NCBI RefSeq assembly: GCF_030145815.1
Contig: NZ_JAIXHL010000012.1
Location: 62,001-126,000 of the forward strand
Length of the DNA stretch: 64,000 nucleotides
Source: Sphingomonas sp.
GTDB taxonomy: Bacteria > Pseudomonadota > Alphaproteobacteria > Sphingomonadales > Sphingomonadaceae
Direction: 5' to 3'
Below the pieces are notes generated by a model. The model worked only from the letters and a program-made list of their open reading frames with translations, did no database searches and was not told where the DNA came from. The translations under genes were made by a program, and so were the position numbers. This document shows positions 5,902 through 13,610 of this stretch, one piece after another. Position 1 is the stretch's first letter; every line of letters begins with the position of its first letter.

Positions 5902-8899
5902 ACCACTGCGCCCCGGTGTGCGTGTATTCCCGGGTAAGGTCCTGCGTGCCGTCGCCGGTGCCATAGATGCGCTCGACCTCATCGGTGATGTTGATCCCTT
6001 CGACGGTCAGCGTGAGCTGCGGCGTCACGTTGTAAAAAGCCGAGAAGTCGACATGGGTCGGCCCGTATTTCCGCTCCTGCGCATTGCCGCTGCTGCCAGG
6101 CTGCGACAGCAGATAATCGTCGCGCTTGTTCGCCGAAATCCGCGCCCCGAACTTCTTCGAGTCATAATAGACCGTGAGGTTGTACGAGTTGCGCGACAGG
6201 CCCGTCGAATCCCGTGCCGAAACATAGGTGTAGTTGGATGCCACGCCCAGGTTGCGCAAGGCGCCGGGCAGGAAGGTGAAGGGCTGATTATAGGTCAGCT
6301 CGATCCCCTTCACGCTGTTGCCGCCGTCCGCGTTGAAGGGGATGGTGAAGGTGTAAGGCACCAGCGCCGGATCGGCATTGTAGGACGGGTCATATTGCGG
6401 ATCGGCATAAATGGCCGGCCAGAAGGCCGGGTCGACCATCTGCGTCACAACCCGCGTCGTCAGCGACGTCGTGATGTCCTTGTTGAAAAAATTGACGGCC
6501 AGCAGTCCGCCCTTGCCGAAATACCATTCCAGGCCCGCATCGATGTCGTTCGACTGATAGGGCTTGAGGTCCGGATTGCCGAGATTGCCGACGGTGCGCG
6601 TGGTGTAGCCGAACACGGGTCCGGCAATGTTCAGCGTGCTGAGGCCGGGTCGCGTCATGCTGCGCGAGTAAGCAAGGCGTGCGACCAGCTTGTCGGTGAT
6701 GTCCAGCGCCAGGTTCATCGACGGCAGATAGTTTTCGTAGCTGCGCGTCACCTCGACCGGCTGGCCGGCGATGGTCGCCTGCGAGCTCAGATTGGTCTTG
6801 ACGTAGCGCAGGCCGGTATTGGCGCGCAGCTGCATCCCGCCAAGGTCGAAGGTGCCGTTGAGCTCGACATAGCCCGCCAGCGTCTCCTCACCCACTTCCC
6901 AGCCGGCGCCGACATTGGTGGTGTAGCCGCCGGGGATCAGGCCGCTGCTGGCGATCTTGTCGAAATCGATCACCGCAAAGGGGTTCAACCCGATGCCCTC
7001 AAACCCCTGACCGAAATTGGGATAGGGAAAGGCGCGCATATAGGTCGACGGGTTGAAGTTGACATTCGCCCCCGCCCCCTCGCCGTAGCGGACCTTGCGG
7101 TTGTTATAGGCAAAGCCGGTCTTGGCCGAGAAACCGCTGTCATCGGCATAGGTCAGGCCGAGCTTGCCGGTGTAATTTTCCTTCAGCACGGTGTTGATGC
7201 GGTTCGCCGCGGTCAGGGCGTCGACATAGTTGGTGAACACATTGGGATCGTAGGATCCGAAGCTGACCACCGGGACATAGGGGTTGGTGCGATAGTCGTA
7301 GGAAAAGGCGTGCGGCACCGAGCGCGCGTAGAAACGCAATTCCGTGCGGTCGGCGTCATCGCTCGCCTTGCCCAGCAGCCCCTCAATCTTCACCCGGTCG
7401 GAGAGTTCGTAGCTGCTCGACAGCACGAACTGCTTGAACTCCGACGTCGACTGCTGGTGCCGGCTTTCGTACCAGGAGGTGACGTCGTTGAATTGCGCCG
7501 CGATCAGCTGTCGGCCATCCGGTGCAATCGTGAAGGCGACCGGCGTCTGGCCGACAAAGCCGCCCGCCGGACCATGGGTCAGCAGCCACTCCATCGAATT
7601 ATAGCTATAGCGGTCATTGTCGAGCCGCGAATACAGCGCGTCGAACGTGACGAGCAGCTTTTCGGTCGGCTTGAACTGCAGTGACGCGGTCAGGCCCAGC
7701 CGCTTCTGGTCATTCCCGAAAAAGTCTGCGCGCGGCAGGCGCGGCGCCCACAGGCAGTCGAGCGGATCGGCCGCTCCGCACGCGCGCGGCGTGCCGGTGA
7801 CGGTCGGGTTGGTGTCGGCCCAGGAGTCGCCGTTGACGTAAGGGCTGATCCACAGGACGCTCGAATAGCCCTCCTGATACACGGTGCGCTGCGAATAGGC
7901 GGCCGACAGCAGGATGCCGATCGTATCGTCGGCAAAGGTGTTGCTGACGACGGCAGCGACGCGCGGATCGACCTTGCGGGTCAGCGAATTATATCCGCCC
8001 TGCCCCGACACGAATGCGTTGAAGCCCGGATTGTCGAGCGGCTTGGACGTGTACAGGTCGACCGTACCGGCGATGCCGCCTTCCTCGATCGACGCGGTCT
8101 GGGTCTTCTGGATGTCGATCCGGTTGAACAGTTCCGACGCAAAGATGTGGAAGTCGAATGCGCGACCGGCGTTCACGGTGAAACCACCCGAATCCAGCCC
8201 GTCGCTGCTCGCGGGAACTTCCATTCCGTTCAGCGTCGTCCGCGTGAAGTCCGGCGCAAAGCCGCGCAGCGTGATGTTGCGGCCCTCACCGCCCTCACGC
8301 GAGATGGCGACGCCGGGGAGGCGCTGAATCGATTCGGCGATGTTGAGATCGGGCAGCTTGGCGATGTCTTCCGCCATGATGCTCTCGATCGTGTTGACCG
8401 CGCGCCGCTTGTTCTCCTGCGCGCTCTGCAGCGACTGGCGAAAGCCGGTGACGACGATCTCTTCGCCCGGGCCGGTGTCGTCAGCGGCGCCGGTCGCGGC
8501 ATCCTGCTGCGCAGGAAGTGCGGCCGGAGCGTCGGCACCGACCGCGGCCGAAGCCGTGACTGCCGGGGTGACGGCTGCCTGCGTCCCTGCCGGGCGGCGC
8601 TTGACCACCATCGCCCCGCCGACATCGACCGCGATCAGATCGGTCCCGGCGAGCAGCTGACGCAGCGCGACCGCGACATGCATGGTGCCCTTGACGCGAT
8701 TGACCTTGAGCCCGTCGACAATCGCCTGGGGCGCGAGGATCTGGATGCCGGCCTGGCGTGCGAACTGGGGGATGCCGGTCTGCGCCGATTGCGCCGGCAC
8801 GTCGAACCGGCGGATCTGCGCCGCCGCTTCGGCCGGTGCGACGGCCAGCACGGCAACCGCCGCAACACTGGTCAACAGGATGTGATTCATCGTGCGCAT
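5876..8899 (-). CDS. TonB-dependent outer-membrane receptor with STN signalling domain
   Basis: The 1007-residue protein has a signal peptide (residues ~1-27), a secretin/TonB N-terminal (STN) domain (~28-105), a Pro/Ala linker, a TonB-box-like EEIVVTGFRQSLQ (~150), a plug with NIAESIQRLPGVAISREGGE and ITLRGFAPDFTRTTLNGMEV, and a 22-strand barrel ending in aromatic Phe (GARLRF). It imports a large ligand across the outer membrane using TonB energy. The STN domain should signal to FecR when ligand binds. Length and plug resemble the Xanthomonas/Caulobacter plant-polymer receptors, so a pectin oligosaccharide is the likeliest ligand given the two esterases. Uptake of the encoded lasso-like peptide is the alternative, since similar receptors accompany sphingomonad lasso clusters. 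GGAGGAG sits 6 bases before the ATG. Confidence 0.93.
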   Translation of the reverse strand: MRTMNHILLTSVAAVAVLAVAPAEAAAQIRRFDVPAQSAQTGIPQFARQAGIQILAPQAIVDGLKVNRVKGTMHVAVALRQLLAGTDLIAVDVGGAMVVKRRPAGTQAAVTPAVTASAAVGADAPAALPAQQDAATGAADDTGPGEEIVVTGFRQSLQSAQENKRRAVNTIESIMAEDIAKLPDLNIAESIQRLPGVAISREGGEGRNITLRGFAPDFTRTTLNGMEVPASSDGLDSGGFTVNAGRAFDFHIFASELFNRIDIQKTQTASIEEGGIAGTVDLYTSKPLDNPGFNAFVSGQGGYNSLTRKVDPRVAAVVSNTFADDTIGILLSAAYSQRTVYQEGYSSVLWISPYVNGDSWADTNPTVTGTPRACGAADPLDCLWAPRLPRADFFGNDQKRLGLTASLQFKPTEKLLVTFDALYSRLDNDRYSYNSMEWLLTHGPAGGFVGQTPVAFTIAPDGRQLIAAQFNDVTSWYESRHQQSTSEFKQFVLSSSYELSDRVKIEGLLGKASDDADRTELRFYARSVPHAFSYDYRTNPYVPVVSFGSYDPNVFTNYVDALTAANRINTVLKENYTGKLGLTYADDSGFSAKTGFAYNNRKVRYGEGAGANVNFNPSTYMRAFPYPNFGQGFEGIGLNPFAVIDFDKIASSGLIPGGYTTNVGAGWEVGEETLAGYVELNGTFDLGGMQLRANTGLRYVKTNLSSQATIAGQPVEVTRSYENYLPSMNLALDITDKLVARLAYSRSMTRPGLSTLNIAGPVFGYTTRTVGNLGNPDLKPYQSNDIDAGLEWYFGKGGLLAVNFFNKDITTSLTTRVVTQMVDPAFWPAIYADPQYDPSYNADPALVPYTFTIPFNADGGNSVKGIELTYNQPFTFLPGALRNLGVASNYTYVSARDSTGLSRNSYNLTVYYDSKKFGARISANKRDDYLLSQPGSSGNAQERKYGPTHVDFSAFYNVTPQLTLTVEGINITDEVERIYGTGDGTQDLTREYTHTGAQWFVGARLRF

Positions 8900-8982
8900 T
8901 TGCGCTCCTCCCCCAAGTTTCCGCGCTCGCCTTGTGCGATGCTGCGATCAAGGGGGAAGAGCGGTGCCTGACCGAATTTCCG

Positions 8983-9936
8983 TCACTTGGTCGCGTTTTT
9001 ATTTCGCGACAGGCTGATTTCTTTCGCCGTGACCGTCACCTCGGCGTCCAGCGTCGCCTCCAGCGTCCGCGCAAATCCGGCCGGATTATTGAGCTGAAAC
9101 AGTCCGACCAGCCGCTCACGGCCCAGCGCCGGATCGCGCACGACGAGCTGTTGCCGGTTGTAGCGGTTGAACGCCGCCACCGCCTCGTCCAGCGTTTCGC
9201 CTTCGAGCGCGATTTCCCCCTCGCGCCAAGCGAGCGAACGCTCGATCGCGCTCGGCGCGCTGCCCGTCACCGGGGCCGTCCCGTCGCTGCGAAACGCGGC
9301 GAATTCGCCAGCCTCGAGAATGCTGACCGCGCCGCTGGCGTTGGACGCCCAGATCGCAACTCGCCCTTCGGTCACCGCGATCCGCACATCATCGCCCATC
9401 CGCGTCACCGAAAATGCCGTGCCGACCGCTTGCACCTTGGCGATGCCGGCATCGACGATGAACGGGCGCTGCCGGTCCTTCGCCACCTGAAACCACACCT
9501 GGCCGCGCGCAAGATCGATGCGGCGCGCGTCCTTCGCCAACGCAATGCGCAATTCGCTTTCGGCATCGATCGCCGCGATCGATCCGTCGGCGAGCGGCAT
9601 GCGCCGGATCTCACCCGGGCCGGTCGCGACATGGTCCGCCGAAGTCGCGCGCAGACCGATCACCGCCGTGACAGCGGCGGCGGCGGCGATGCTGCCGGCC
9701 CCCGCCAGGACCCAACGGCGGCTCCGCCACGCGGGCGCCGCCGGTTCCTCGACGACGCCGACGGGTTCTGGCGCGATGGCGCGATCGATGCTGCTGAGCG
9801 CAGCCTGCGCCCGCAGCAGTGCGCCCGCATGGCGCGGATGCTCCGCCAGCCAGGCGTCGAGCGCCACGCGCTCGTCGGGCGAGAGCGGGTGCCGCAGCGC
9901 CCAGCGCGCGGCCTGGGTTTCGATTGCGTCACGCAT
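8983..9936 (-). CDS. fecR: FecR-family anti-sigma / sigma regulator
   Basis: The 317-residue inner-membrane protein receives the signal from the STN domain of the receptor and controls the ECF sigma factor. The N-terminal cytoplasmic segment is of the FecR type (ETQAARWALRHPLSPDERVA), including the Trp-rich motif AALDAWLAEHPRHAGAL. One membrane helix follows (WVLAGAGSIAAAAAVTAVIG, ~90-110), then the periplasmic FecR domain (TGPGEIRRMPLADGS, RIALAKDARRIDLARGQVWF) and a C-terminal STN-binding part. The chosen ATG (9936) overlaps the sigma gene's stop by eight bases (ATGCGTGA). A longer frame upstream would lie within the sigma gene and is not needed. Confidence 0.92.
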   Translation of the reverse strand: MRDAIETQAARWALRHPLSPDERVALDAWLAEHPRHAGALLRAQAALSSIDRAIAPEPVGVVEEPAAPAWRSRRWVLAGAGSIAAAAAVTAVIGLRATSADHVATGPGEIRRMPLADGSIAAIDAESELRIALAKDARRIDLARGQVWFQVAKDRQRPFIVDAGIAKVQAVGTAFSVTRMGDDVRIAVTEGRVAIWASNASGAVSILEAGEFAAFRSDGTAPVTGSAPSAIERSLAWREGEIALEGETLDEAVAAFNRYNRQQLVVRDPALGRERLVGLFQLNNPAGFARTLEATLDAEVTVTAKEISLSRNKNATK

Positions 9937-10510
9937 TGCGGCGCTTCCTCCGCGCAACGCTGGGCTCGGCCCCGGCATCCGGATCGGTCAGCAGGCGCAG
10001 GATCGCGCGCAGGCTGCGGCTCGCGTCATTTTCGACGACCGCTTCGGACACCCCCATCGATTGCGCGATCTCGCGCTGCGACATGCCCTCAAGCCGGCGC
10101 ATGATGAAGATGGCACGGGCGCGCTCGCTCAACGTCGCCAGTGCGGCCTGCACGCGGCCCAGTTCGCTCCGCGCCATCACGACATCCTCGGGTGACGGGT
10201 CGTCGGAACTCCACTCGATGTCCAGCTCGGCGAGCGCTTCAAGCCGCACGACGCGCGCCGACTTCAGTTGGTTCTGCAACAGATTGCGAGCCACGGCATA
10301 GAGATAGGCGCGCGGCTGGGTGATATGCGCCACATCGTGCAGGCGGGCGAGCCGACAATAGCAGTCCTGCACGATATCCTCGACATCGCTGGGCGATGCA
10401 ACACGCCGCCGCAGCCAGGATCGCAGGTCGCGTTCCAGGGGAAGGATCTCGCGACCGACCCATTCAGCTAGCTCCTCGCGCGTGGTGATACCCTCTCCCC
10501 CCATGCGCAT
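9929..10510 (-). CDS. fecI: ECF sigma factor, FecI-like
   Basis: The product is 193 residues. Region 2 is seen as DVEDIVQDCYCRLARLHD with QPRAYLYAVARNLLQNQLKS, and region 4 as LSERARAIFIMRRLEGMSQR followed by EIAQSMGVSEAVVENDASRS. This is a typical extracytoplasmic-function sigma factor that transcribes the adjacent receptor operon once FecR is triggered. It overlaps fecR and lies 130 bases after the RRE protein of the RiPP cluster on the same strand. Either the RiPP genes and the sigma operon form one transcript, or the 10511-10640 gap carries a separate promoter; no convincing -35/-10 is seen there. ATG at 10510 or 10504 may be used. Confidence 0.92.
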   Translation of the reverse strand: MRMGGEGITTREELAEWVGREILPLERDLRSWLRRRVASPSDVEDIVQDCYCRLARLHDVAHITQPRAYLYAVARNLLQNQLKSARVVRLEALAELDIEWSSDDPSPEDVVMARSELGRVQAALATLSERARAIFIMRRLEGMSQREIAQSMGVSEAVVENDASRSLRAILRLLTDPDAGAEPSVARRKRRNA

Positions 10511-10640
10511 AAGAGCCGCATTCGCCGGGTTTCCGTCAAGCGCGCGAAAATTTAGTTGCAGAACGGCGCGCGCGGGGCAGGACGGTTACAAGGTTACGCC
10601 ACGTTTCCTGATGTCTTCCAGTGGTCGAGCGCGGTGGACG

Positions 10641-10922
10641 CTATTCGGCCCGGCGCTCGATCATCTTCTGCGCCTCAAGATAATTCAGGAATTCGAGCGT
10701 ATCGGCTTCGACCGTGGCCAAGGGTGCGCGATAGGCGGCGGCGAGGGCGGCACACAGGTCGCCGACCCGCACGGGCGTGTCCAATCGTTCCCAGATCGCA
10801 CGGCTGGTCACCTTCATCGTGTAATAGTGGCCGGTCTCGATGCTCATCAGCACGGACTCGTCATCGACGCTGGCGTCGAGCACCGTGCCGCTCCGGACCA
10901 CAATTGTTTCAAGATCGATCAT
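10641..10922 (-). CDS. PqqD-like RiPP recognition element protein (lasso B1-type)
   Basis: The 93-residue protein has the PqqD winged-helix fold (RRE): GTVLDASVDDESVLMSIETG, HYYTMKVTSRAIWERLDTPV, VGDLCAALAAAYRAP and a C-terminal helix TLEFLNYLEAQKMIERR. Such proteins bind the leader of RiPP precursors and present it to the maturation enzymes. In lasso clusters the B1 protein binds a [Y/W]xxP leader motif, which both precursors here contain (W23-P26). The gene lies 64 bases after the cyclase. In lasso clusters a transglutaminase-like B2 leader peptidase normally follows or is fused; neither is the case here, as the next gene is the sigma factor. Confidence 0.85.
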   Translation of the reverse strand: MIDLETIVVRSGTVLDASVDDESVLMSIETGHYYTMKVTSRAIWERLDTPVRVGDLCAALAAAYRAPLATVEADTLEFLNYLEAQKMIERRAE

Positions 10923-10986
10923 GATCGTGCGAACCCTTCCCAATGCGCCCCTATAAGCCCGCTCGCGCGGGGTGAACCCCAACGCT

Positions 10987-12918
10987 TCAGTGATTGCCCC
11001 GCTCGCTCCAGCGGATGAAGCGGCCGGTCTGGACCGCGCGCGGCAGCAACTGCGCCAGCTCGAACCGCCGGGTTTCGGCGGCGGCGGCATCCTCGGGCCA
11101 GGTGTCGAGCAGCTGCTTGAGACGCGGGAGATCGAGCATTTCGGCGGCGAGCGGCACCTGGGCCAGCCGCTCGATCTCCGCCGCGAAACTCTCGCGCTGC
11201 GCGGTGATCCGCGTGAACCATTCAGGGTTTTGCCGCCCGAAGCCGCGCTCGGCCAGCACGGCTTCGGGCAGGCGATCGGCGAGCACCCGGCGCGCCAGGC
11301 TGCGCTGCACGCCGCCCAGCAAATACTGATCGCGCGGGATTGCGAGGCAAAATTCGGTCAGGTCGGGGTCGGCCAGCGGGTCGCGGAGCTCCAGCCCGTA
11401 ATAGGCGCGGACGGCGCGAATGGTCTCGATCATGCGGACCCGCTGCGCGCCCAGATGATGCACGATCAGCTTGCGGCTGTCGCTGCCGTAGAGGGCAAGA
11501 CCATCCTCCCCCTGTGCCGCAAGCGCCGCGTCCAGGCCCACTTGTGCCGCAAAATCCGACCGGATCGCGGCATATTTGGTGGAGGGTGCCGCATCGCCAT
11601 GGCGCCAGCGCCACAGGGCTGCACGCAACTTGGCTGGCAGCGCGGGAAGCAGCACCTCCCCCTTGAGCGTCCCCCACAATGTATTCTGTCGATACCGCGC
11701 CGCGCCGGGAAGAAGCCGGATGAGCTGGTCGATACGGCCCGCCCGGGCCAAATCGCCCAGCCCACGCATCCCGCTATAGCTGAGCGTCAGATTGCCCGAC
11801 TGGCCGGTCAGCAGAACATTGTGCCCATTACCCTGCGCAGTGCGATAGGCCGGGTCGAACCAGCCAATGTGATTGGCATTGATCACCGGTCGCCCCCCGG
11901 CGACGAAAAAGGCGGTTGGGTCCAGCTCGATCGACGCCGGATCGTCCGAATGACAGAAATGCGGCTGGAGATTGGGATAGCGCGCGGCGAGTGCGTCGAC
12001 ATAAGGCCGCTCGCGGTCATACCACCCGCCCCGCTCGGCAAGCGTACGGCCCGGCGGCGGCTCGACCGTGTAGGTCGGTAATGACTGCGGGGCGAGGATG
12101 CGCGCTGCCGACGCCGCCACTGCCGCGCTGTCGAGCCCACCGGACAGGGTCACCCCCGGCGTAGTGGCGGCGCGGAGGCTGCGCCGAACCGCCTGATCCA
12201 GCAGCGCGCGCGCCGCCTCGACATACGCCTCCGGCGATTTCAGCTGCACGCGACGGCTGGGATCGAGCCGCCAGAACGTGCGCTCCTGCACACCGGCCGG
12301 GCCGGCGATGACATGACACCCGGGCGCGACGAGGCGGATATCCTTGTACAGTGTGTCGGCCGGGTCGCCGACCGCAGCGGTGAACTGCAGCGCCAGTTGC
12401 AGCGGATCGAGCTGCTGTGGAACGCCCGGAAATTGATGCAGCGCGCTGAGCGTCGTGGCGAACCAGACCCCGGCCGGGCGCGCGTGCCAATAGATGGTCC
12501 GCAGCGCCATCGGCGCCACGAACAGATGCAGGCGCCGGTCACTTGGATCCCATAGGGCGCAGGCAAAGTCGCCCTGCAACCGGTGCAGCGCATCGAAGCC
12601 ATATCGGGCCAGCCACGCCGCTGTCACTTCGGAGTCCGGGGTCCGCGGGCGCAGGCCGAGATCGGCAATCAGCGCCGCCGGATCGAACAGATACCCGTCG
12701 AACAAGACGACGCGGCCCGCCGCGTCAGCAACCGGCTGAAGCTCGACGCGGTCTTCCGCCGTGACGATGCGCTGGGCAAGGGCCAGCGACGCGCATGCGT
12801 CGCGCCACACGCGCGGCTTGGAAAGGCCCGCCCCGAGAAAGGGCGCGCCAGCCCGCGCCTGATCCTGCTCGGTTAGCGCGTCAGCATTATACGCGATGTG
12901 ACCGCGAAAATCGCTCAC
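10987..12918 (-). CDS. Asparagine-synthetase-like cyclase, probable lasso macrolactam synthetase
   Basis: The 643-residue protein combines a class-II glutaminase-like N-domain (~1-200; LFDGYLFDP, GFDALHRLQGDFACALWDPS) with a PP-loop AMP-forming synthetase domain carrying the ATP motif SGGLDS at ~259-264. The catalytic Cys2 of true asparagine synthetases is absent (the protein begins with Met-Ser), so it should not use glutamine. This is the signature of lasso cyclases (McjC type), which adenylate an Asp/Glu side chain and join it to the new N-terminus. Length fits that family. The start is a GTG at 12918, 29 bases after the nearer precursor gene. Substrates are inferred to be the two 56-residue precursors. 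Confidence 0.87.
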   Translation of the reverse strand: MSDFRGHIAYNADALTEQDQARAGAPFLGAGLSKPRVWRDACASLALAQRIVTAEDRVELQPVADAAGRVVLFDGYLFDPAALIADLGLRPRTPDSEVTAAWLARYGFDALHRLQGDFACALWDPSDRRLHLFVAPMALRTIYWHARPAGVWFATTLSALHQFPGVPQQLDPLQLALQFTAAVGDPADTLYKDIRLVAPGCHVIAGPAGVQERTFWRLDPSRRVQLKSPEAYVEAARALLDQAVRRSLRAATTPGVTLSGGLDSAAVAASAARILAPQSLPTYTVEPPPGRTLAERGGWYDRERPYVDALAARYPNLQPHFCHSDDPASIELDPTAFFVAGGRPVINANHIGWFDPAYRTAQGNGHNVLLTGQSGNLTLSYSGMRGLGDLARAGRIDQLIRLLPGAARYRQNTLWGTLKGEVLLPALPAKLRAALWRWRHGDAAPSTKYAAIRSDFAAQVGLDAALAAQGEDGLALYGSDSRKLIVHHLGAQRVRMIETIRAVRAYYGLELRDPLADPDLTEFCLAIPRDQYLLGGVQRSLARRVLADRLPEAVLAERGFGRQNPEWFTRITAQRESFAAEIERLAQVPLAAEMLDLPRLKQLLDTWPEDAAAAETRRFELAQLLPRAVQTGRFIRWSERGNH

Positions 12919-12947
12919 GCGCTACGGATGCAGGACATTGCCTGATT

Positions 12948-13118
12948 TCAGGACTGGGTGAAAATGCCCAGGCCGTCGTCACCCGGGTTGGAGTCCAGCT
13001 GAGTGAACTCGGAAATCGAAAAGGTTTCGACCGACTGAAGCGGCGCGATCCACTCGGCCGACGTCGATTCCGGCGGCACCGAACCCGTCAGGGTCGCACT
13101 CATTTCCTGCTTGTCCAT
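12948..13118 (-). CDS. Lasso-like RiPP precursor peptide 1 (56 aa)
   Basis: The ATG at 13118 has a strong ribosome site (GAGGGAG). The leader carries W23-I-A-P26-L27, matching the [Y/W]xxP motif read by RRE proteins, and Thr39 stands at position -2, as in lasso precursors. The predicted core is residues 41-56, LDSNPGDDGLGIFTQS. An isopeptide from Leu1 to Asp8 (8-residue ring) or Asp7 (7-residue ring) is feasible; Leu at position 1 is uncommon but known. The tail would be Gly9-Ser16, with Ile12/Phe13 as possible plugs. It lies directly upstream of the cyclase and 49 bases after precursor 2. Its size and composition kept it from being obvious as a gene; the paralogue makes it convincing. Confidence 0.85.
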   Translation of the reverse strand: MDKQEMSATLTGSVPPESTSAEWIAPLQSVETFSISEFTQLDSNPGDDGLGIFTQS

Positions 13119-13167
13119 GTTAATCGCTCCCTCTTATGTTCCGTCCGGTCCTCAGACCACCGCCCGT

Positions 13168-13338
13168 TCAGGACTGGGTAAAAACGCCCAGCCCGTCGTC
13201 ACCCGGACTCAAGTCAGACCGCGTGAAATCGGAAACTGAAAAGATTTCGATCGACTGAAGCGGAGCGACCCAATCCAACGACATTGTTTCACGCGACACC
13301 GAGCCGGTCGCAGATGTACCGGTTTCCTGCTTGCCCAT
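13168..13338 (-). CDS. Lasso-like RiPP precursor peptide 2 (56 aa)
   Basis: This is a tandem paralogue of precursor 1 with the same length, the same ribosome-site context (TAAGAGGGAGCGAT) and the same leader landmarks (KQE near the start, W23-V-A-P26-L27-Q28-S29, F38-T39). The predicted core after T39-R40 is SDLSPGDDGLGVFTQS, identical to core 1 at 12 of 16 positions; residues 1, 3, 4 and 12 vary. The Asp7-Asp8 pair and the C-terminal FTQS are kept, so ring formation and tail are under constraint while positions 1, 3 and 4 differ. It is the first gene of the minus-strand run; its promoter should be in 13339-13585. Confidence 0.85.
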   Translation of the reverse strand: MGKQETGTSATGSVSRETMSLDWVAPLQSIEIFSVSDFTRSDLSPGDDGLGVFTQS

Positions 13339-13585
13339 CGCGATCGCTCCCTCTTAGTTCCGATCCGATCCTGCAGCTTGGCAAGAACACGTGCCAGACC
13401 ACCCTGTTGCTCGTTGCGGTATTGAAACGCGCACCGGAAGGCAACCGGAACCAGCCATGGAGCGGTCGTTTTGGTGCGAATTGTTGGGCTTGATCGGGCA
13501 GCGCGCATGCCGCGCACGGGTCGCGCCGCGCCGACTTCACTTTCCCCTCGCCTTTCACGCATGCGGCGTTAAACATTGCGCCAGC

Positions 13586-13599
13586 TGACAACGTTATCA
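13586..13599. promoter_or_regulatory. LacI-family-type operator before the sugar permease
   Basis: TGACAACGTTATCA is a 14-base near-perfect palindrome with the central ACGT and TGA/TCA ends usual for LacI/GalR-type repressors that control sugar uptake in Proteobacteria. It abuts the ribosome site (AGGAG) of the permease at 13611, so bound repressor would block transcription or early elongation. No LacI-type regulator is in the window. The rest of 13339-13585 shows no clear -35/-10 pair that I trust. Confidence 0.6.
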
Positions 13600-13610
13600 G
13601 GAGAGGGGCT

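Noticed and set aside
5705..7684. Long plus-strand frame (659 aa) antisense to the TonB receptor
   Set aside because: Rich in Arg/Ala/Gly/Val with no domain signals, it is the usual high-GC shadow of the receptor gene. The same holds for the other long antisense frames at 8.1-10.1, 18.5-20.5, 20.2-21.7, 24.6-26.2, 32.1-34.2, 42.3-44.0, 46.6-48.1, 52.1-53.7 and 58.5-61.5 kb.
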